From Flagellimonas sediminis (lineage in GTDB: Bacteria; Bacteroidota; Bacteroidia; Flavobacteriales; Flavobacteriaceae): 64,000 bases of DNA. Of this stretch, positions 60,144 to 64,000 are shown one piece after another. Position numbers and translations under genes: made by a program. The notes under the pieces were generated by a model, which saw only the letters and a list, made by a program, of their open reading frames with translations, was not told the origin of the DNA and made no database searches. Positions within the stretch are counted from its first letter, which is position 1; the number at the start of each line of letters is the position of its first letter. The DNA lies in NCBI RefSeq assembly GCF_010500845.1, contig NZ_JAAAMI010000001.1, positions 124,001 through 188,000 on the forward strand. Reading direction: 5' to 3'.

Positions 60144-62234
60144 TTGCCCTTGTTCCCAAGTTCTTTTAGCAGAGCAAAAACTTATTTTGTATTTTTTCTT
60201 GTTTTAGCTTCTGGTACCTTGTTTGCCCAAAATGCCCAAAAAGATTCCATAACCCAATTGGATGAAATTATATTAATGGACGATGCCGTACCTAAAAAAG
60301 CCACGGGCATAACGGCTTCCTCCACCATTGGCACCCAAACTTTTGAACGGTTCAATCCTATCGATTTTCCGTCTGCCATCAATCAAATTTCCGGGGTTTA
60401 TATGCTCTCCGGGGCTTTGAACACCAACCGGATTACCATTCGTGGTGTTGGGGCCAGAACCCCCTACGGCACGGATAAACTCCGCTTGTATTTCAATGGG
60501 GTTCCAGTGACCAACGGTACTGGATTTTCCGCCATTGAAGCGTATGATTTTGAAAATCTGGGGTCCATAGAGGTCATCAAAGGTCCCAAAGGAACGGCCT
60601 ATGGCTCCAATTTAGGAGGAGCCATTTTATTACAGACCAAAACCCCTCAGATTGAAGAAACACGGTTGACCAACACCACAACATTTGGATCCTATGCTCT
60701 GCTAAAGGACAACCTTGCCTTTGTGCATTCCGAAGAAAAATTTGCCCTTACCTTTGCCTATAACCATTTAGAAACGGAGGGATATAGACAGAACAGTCAG
60801 TTCATACGTGATGGTTTATTATTGAACACTGATTTTAAAATCAGCCAAAAAAGCAGGCTTTCCTTTTTGACCAACTATATTGACTACACGGCCCATATTG
60901 CCAGTTCCATCAACCAGACCGACTTTGAGGAAAATCCCACCAGGGCGGCATCCAACTGGTTGGCCGCACAAGGGTATGAAGCCAACAAGTATGTTTTGAC
61001 CGGGTTGTCCCATTCCTATCAATTTTCTGAAAAACTGAAAAATACCACTAGCCTATTTTACACTTATTTGGACCATTACGAACCCAGACCATTCGATATA
61101 TTGGATGAGTTTACCAACGGATTTGGTTTCCGAAGTGTTTTTGAAGGACATCTGGCCAAGGCCCCATATGTAGTGGGAGGTGAACTGTACAAGGACGAGT
61201 ACCATTGGGGAACTTTTGAAAACCTTTATGCGGACAATAATGGCCAAGGAAGTCTGCAGGGCGATCGCTTGAGCAAGAATACCGAGTTTAGGAGACAGTT
61301 CAATCTTTTTGGGTCGATTACTTATCCATTTTCGGAAGCATTTTCGGCGCAATTGGGACTCAACCTCAACAAAACCCATTACACGTTTAATGACCTATTC
61401 AATGAAGGGAGTGCCAATACTTCTGCAGAAAGAAATTTTGATCCCGTTTTGATGCCCAGTTTCGGCCTTAGGTATTCGTTCAATTTGGGACAATTGTATG
61501 CCAATATCAGCCGTGGATTTTCCAACCCAAGTCTGGAAGAAACCTTAACCCCCGATGGGGTCATCAATCCCGACATTGCACAGGAAACTGGAACCAATTA
61601 TGAATTGGGCAGCCAATGGCTTCTGTTTCAAAATCGATTCACTGCAAACGTTACCCTTTACCGGATGGACATCAAAAACCTTTTGGTGGCCCAACGCGTT
61701 GGGGAAGATCAATATATTGGCCGAAATGCTGGTCAAACCCGTCACCAAGGGTTGGAACTGGATGTGCGATACCGGGCCAAACTGTCCGGCAGGCTTACCG
61801 CATCACCTTATCTCAGCTACACGTTAAGCGACCATAGTTTTGTGGACTTTGTGGATGGCGACAATGACTATTCTGGCAACCCATTGACGGGCGTTCCCAA
61901 ACATCGCTTGAGTTCTGGCCTGGACCTTCAACATACCAATGGGCTACAATGGAACCTGACCCACCAATATGTGGACAACATTCCCCTTACCGATGCCAAT
62001 ACGGCAAGTTCGGACTCCTATAATGTTTTCAATGCCAAACTGGGGTATCGCACACAATTGTCCAACCATATGACTCTGGGTTTGCACACGGGCATCAACA
62101 ATATTTTTGACGAAAACTATGCGCAATCCGTCCTTATCAATGCGGTAGGTTTTGGAGGTGCTCAACCCCGCTACTTTTATCCTGGTAACGGACGTAATTT
62201 TTATGGTGGGGCACGCTTGTCCTATATATTTTGA
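60144..62234 (+). CDS. TonB-dependent receptor coupled to a Gfo/Idh enzyme
   Basis: 696 residues with a TTG start directly after the Gfo/Idh stop; a second TTG two codons on is possible. The signal peptide (FVFFLVLASGTLFAQ) leads to a plug with QLDEIILMDDAV, PSAINQISGVYMLSGALNTNRITIRGVGARTPYG (in separated segments) and VIKGPKGTAYGSNLGGAILLQT, then a barrel ending YGGARLSYIF with terminal Phe. It lacks the carboxypeptidase-like N-terminal domain of the sugar receptors. Size and motifs are close to siderophore or vitamin-type receptors; the substrate is unknown. Confidence 0.88.
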   Translation: MPLFPSSFSRAKTYFVFFLVLASGTLFAQNAQKDSITQLDEIILMDDAVPKKATGITASSTIGTQTFERFNPIDFPSAINQISGVYMLSGALNTNRITIRGVGARTPYGTDKLRLYFNGVPVTNGTGFSAIEAYDFENLGSIEVIKGPKGTAYGSNLGGAILLQTKTPQIEETRLTNTTTFGSYALLKDNLAFVHSEEKFALTFAYNHLETEGYRQNSQFIRDGLLLNTDFKISQKSRLSFLTNYIDYTAHIASSINQTDFEENPTRAASNWLAAQGYEANKYVLTGLSHSYQFSEKLKNTTSLFYTYLDHYEPRPFDILDEFTNGFGFRSVFEGHLAKAPYVVGGELYKDEYHWGTFENLYADNNGQGSLQGDRLSKNTEFRRQFNLFGSITYPFSEAFSAQLGLNLNKTHYTFNDLFNEGSANTSAERNFDPVLMPSFGLRYSFNLGQLYANISRGFSNPSLEETLTPDGVINPDIAQETGTNYELGSQWLLFQNRFTANVTLYRMDIKNLLVAQRVGEDQYIGRNAGQTRHQGLELDVRYRAKLSGRLTASPYLSYTLSDHSFVDFVDGDNDYSGNPLTGVPKHRLSSGLDLQHTNGLQWNLTHQYVDNIPLTDANTASSDSYNVFNAKLGYRTQLSNHMTLGLHTGINNIFDENYAQSVLINAVGFGGAQPRYFYPGNGRNFYGGARLSYIF

Positions 62235-62281
62235 TGAGTTAAATTTTCTACATTTATACAATCACCTCAATATCAGTACGT

Positions 62282-62632
62282 ATGAACGAAATTGATGCAT
62301 ACATTTCCAAGTTTCCAGAAGAGGCACAAGAAATCATGCAAAAGATTCGAATCATTGTTAAAGATGCCTCCCCGGATGCCGTGGAACAAATGGCTTATGG
62401 CATGCCGGGCTACAAAACCCATGGTAAACCTTTGGTTTATTTTGCAGGCTATAAGAACCATATCGGACTTTACGCCACCCCTTCGGGGCATGAAAAATTT
62501 GCCGAAGAATTGTCAAAGTACAAACAGGGAAAAGGTTCTGTTCAGTTTCCATTGGACCAGCCTATTCCTTTTGATCTCATCAAAAGAATTGTAGTTTTTA
62601 GGGTACAGGAAAATGCTTCCAAAGCCAAATAA
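62282..62632 (+). CDS. DUF1801 (YdhG-like) protein
   Basis: 116 residues. EIDAYISKFPEEAQEIMQKIR, the conserved EQMAYGMPGYKTHGKPLVYFAGYKNHIGLY (read in parts), and FPLDQPIPFDLIKRIVVFR match the YdhG/DUF1801 family, with a fold compared to frataxin in some annotations ('iron chaperone'). Cytoplasmic; no proven function. It lies 47 bases after the TonB receptor on the same strand. Confidence 0.87.
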   Translation: MNEIDAYISKFPEEAQEIMQKIRIIVKDASPDAVEQMAYGMPGYKTHGKPLVYFAGYKNHIGLYATPSGHEKFAEELSKYKQGKGSVQFPLDQPIPFDLIKRIVVFRVQENASKAK

Positions 62633-62691
62633 GCATCAACCATTTAACTGAATCGGGCAATGTTTCAATAAATTTTTTTCTCTTCTTTCCT

Positions 62692-62714
62692 GTCCATTTC
62701 CAAAGGAAATGGAC
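62692..62714. repeat. Perfect inverted repeat upstream of the M20 gene
   Basis: GTCCATTTCC-AAA-GGAAATGGAC has 10-bp arms and a three-base loop, but no T-run on either side, so it is not a typical terminator. Confidence 0.6.
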
Positions 62715-62737
62715 TTCCATCCACTGGTTTTTAATAT

Positions 62738-62745
62738 TATCTTTG
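62738..62745 (+). promoter_or_regulatory. Predicted promoter of the M20 amidohydrolase gene (-7 box TATCTTTG)
   Basis: Exact TAnnTTTG match, 24 bases after the inverted repeat and 67 bases before the ATG. Confidence 0.45.
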
Positions 62746-62812
62746 GAAGAAGCGCGATTTTGCATCGCCCAACCAACTTTATAACCAAAACCCAACTACT
62801 AACTCTTTTACA

Positions 62813-64000
62813 ATGAAAAACCAACTTTTACTCGCTTCCGCATTTGTGCTGATCTCTTCCATTTCCATGGCGCAAAAGGACAAGAAAAAAATGATTGCCG
62901 ACCTCGATGCCAAAAAAGATCATTATACCTCCATTGCCAAATTGCTTTGGGAAAATCCAGAGCTGGGTTATTTGGAAGAAAAAAGTTCGGCACTCTTGCA
63001 AGAAGAACTTAAAAAAGAAGGTTTTACCATTGAGGCCGGTGTTGCAGGAATCCCAACCGCATTTACGGCTACGTACGGCTCAGGAACTCCTGTTATTGGG
63101 GTATTGGGAGAATTTGATGCCCTGCCCGGAATGTCCCAGGATGCTGTACCCTTTAGAAAAGCAAGGGTAGTCGATGCTCCCGGACAAGCCTGCGGCCACC
63201 ATTTGTTCGGTACCGGCTCCCTGGCCGCTGCCATCGCTGCCAAGGATTACTTAATAGCATCCGGGAAATCGGGCACCATCCGTTTTTATGGTACTCCCGC
63301 CGAAGAAGGGGGCTCTGGAAAAGTGTATATGGTCCGCGCCGGACTTTTCAATGATGTGGATGCCATTGTTTCTTGGCATGCCGGGGATAAGAACACGGCC
63401 AATCCCAGTACCAATCTCGCCACCATTTCAGGTAAGTTCAGATTTACGGGTAAATCCTCCCATGCCGCCATGGCCCCAGAACTGGGTCGCTCCGCATTGG
63501 ATGGAGTGGAAGGCATGAACGATTTGGTGAACATGCTTCGTGAACATACCACCGAGCCAACCCGAATCCATTATGTAATCACCAAAGGTGGCGACGCCCC
63601 AAACATTGTTCCCAAAGAAGCCGAGGTGTATTACGTGGTTCGCCACTCCAACCGTCTTGAAGTGAAGGCCGTTTGGGACCGAGTGGTAAAAGCCGCTCAA
63701 GGTGCGGCCATCGGTACGGAAACCGAAATGACCTATGAAATCATCGGAGGTACTTATGAAAGATTGCCCAACGAAGCGTTGGAAACCTTGCTGCATGCCA
63801 ATATGACCCTAGTGGGCGGGGTAGACTATACCCCGGAGGACATTGCTTTCGCCAAGGAAATCCAAAAAACATTGGGAACCCCAGGGCCTATTGAAAGTGC
63901 AGGACAGGTGCAACCTATGGAATTTACCCATGGTAAGGCATCCGCAGACACCGGCGATGTAAGCTGGAACACCCCCACAGGAGCCGTTACTGCTGCCACT
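62813..64000 (+). CDS. M20 family amidohydrolase (AbgB-like), truncated by window end
   Basis: At least 396 residues; the frame is still open at the window edge. A signal peptide (MKNQLLLASAFVLISSISMAQ) sends it to the periplasm. Metal-site segments are GEFDALPG, GQACGHHLFGTG, and TPAEEGGSGKVYMVRAG with the catalytic and metal Glu pair, plus WHAGDKN. The dimerisation lid domain starts near residue 200 (GKSSHAAMAPELGRSALDGVE). It resembles aminobenzoyl-glutamate utilisation protein B and related amidohydrolases that release amino acids from amides. The third metal-site region would follow the last visible segment. Confidence 0.9.
   Translation, partial: MKNQLLLASAFVLISSISMAQKDKKKMIADLDAKKDHYTSIAKLLWENPELGYLEEKSSALLQEELKKEGFTIEAGVAGIPTAFTATYGSGTPVIGVLGEFDALPGMSQDAVPFRKARVVDAPGQACGHHLFGTGSLAAAIAAKDYLIASGKSGTIRFYGTPAEEGGSGKVYMVRAGLFNDVDAIVSWHAGDKNTANPSTNLATISGKFRFTGKSSHAAMAPELGRSALDGVEGMNDLVNMLREHTTEPTRIHYVITKGGDAPNIVPKEAEVYYVVRHSNRLEVKAVWDRVVKAAQGAAIGTETEMTYEIIGGTYERLPNEALETLLHANMTLVGGVDYTPEDIAFAKEIQKTLGTPGPIESAGQVQPMEFTHGKASADTGDVSWNTPTGAVTAAT

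Noticed and set aside
62692-62714. Rho-independent terminator after the DUF1801 gene
   Set aside because: The stem is good but neither side has the required T-run.

Overview
The window is a chromosomal segment from a marine-type member of the Flavobacteriaceae (Bacteroidota), most like Allomuricauda/Muricauda or Maribacter relatives. The grounds are the gliding genes gldD and gldE, four TonB-dependent receptors, split M16 peptidase pairs, a truncated AtpC, a DUF4270 lipoprotein, weak Shine-Dalgarno sites, and repeated TAnnTTTG promoter elements upstream of genes. Genus assignment is inference. The DNA is almost fully coding; no stretch over about 300 bases lacks a gene, and I see no tRNA, rRNA, CRISPR array, prophage or insertion sequence.

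Layout. 1-4.2 kb: end of ahcY, a DUF3332 lipoprotein, a D-threonine-aldolase-like enzyme, and eutB-eutC. 4.2-10 kb: a phytate module of beta-propeller phytase, a 966-residue TonB receptor and a TPR/LuxR-type regulator, with a pair of REP-like palindromes between receptor and phytase. 10-15 kb: rplU-rpmA, a DUF4199 membrane protein and an active/inactive M16 peptidase pair. 15-18 kb: an OprC/NosA-type copper receptor with a small Cys-motif membrane protein. 18-24 kb: a conserved block of gldD, gldE, ssb and mutY, divergent from HU, a 29-residue basic ribosomal-type protein and RNase E/G. 24-31 kb: a glycosidase-like lipoprotein, recX, a JmjC-like protein, bioB and a flotillin/NfeD pair.

31-37 kb holds the remaining biotin genes. 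bioF, a DUF2007 zinc-ribbon gene and bioD overlap by ATGA; bioA and a beta-ketoacyl synthase follow beyond an oppositely oriented glycosyltransferase. The synthase carries a REP-like palindrome in frame. 37-46.5 kb: M61 peptidase, GNAT, atpD/atpC, an orphan TonB receptor and glmS. 46.6-52.8 kb: DUF4270 lipoprotein and a GT5-like protein without its expected ADP-glucose motif, divergent from panC-panD, a flippase-like membrane protein and an esterase-fold protein with Asp in place of the nucleophilic Ser. 52.8-64 kb: radA, a PQQ dehydrogenase with an inserted cytochrome c domain, an aldo/keto reductase, exonuclease III, a cysteine hydrolase, a secreted Gfo/Idh enzyme abutting a TonB receptor, a DUF1801 protein and a truncated M20 amidohydrolase.

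Nothing here is a defence island or a plainly new multi-gene system. The most unusual signals are the REP-like family (two intergenic copies and one inside a gene), the copper receptor module, the degenerate GT5 protein, and the synthase within the biotin locus.
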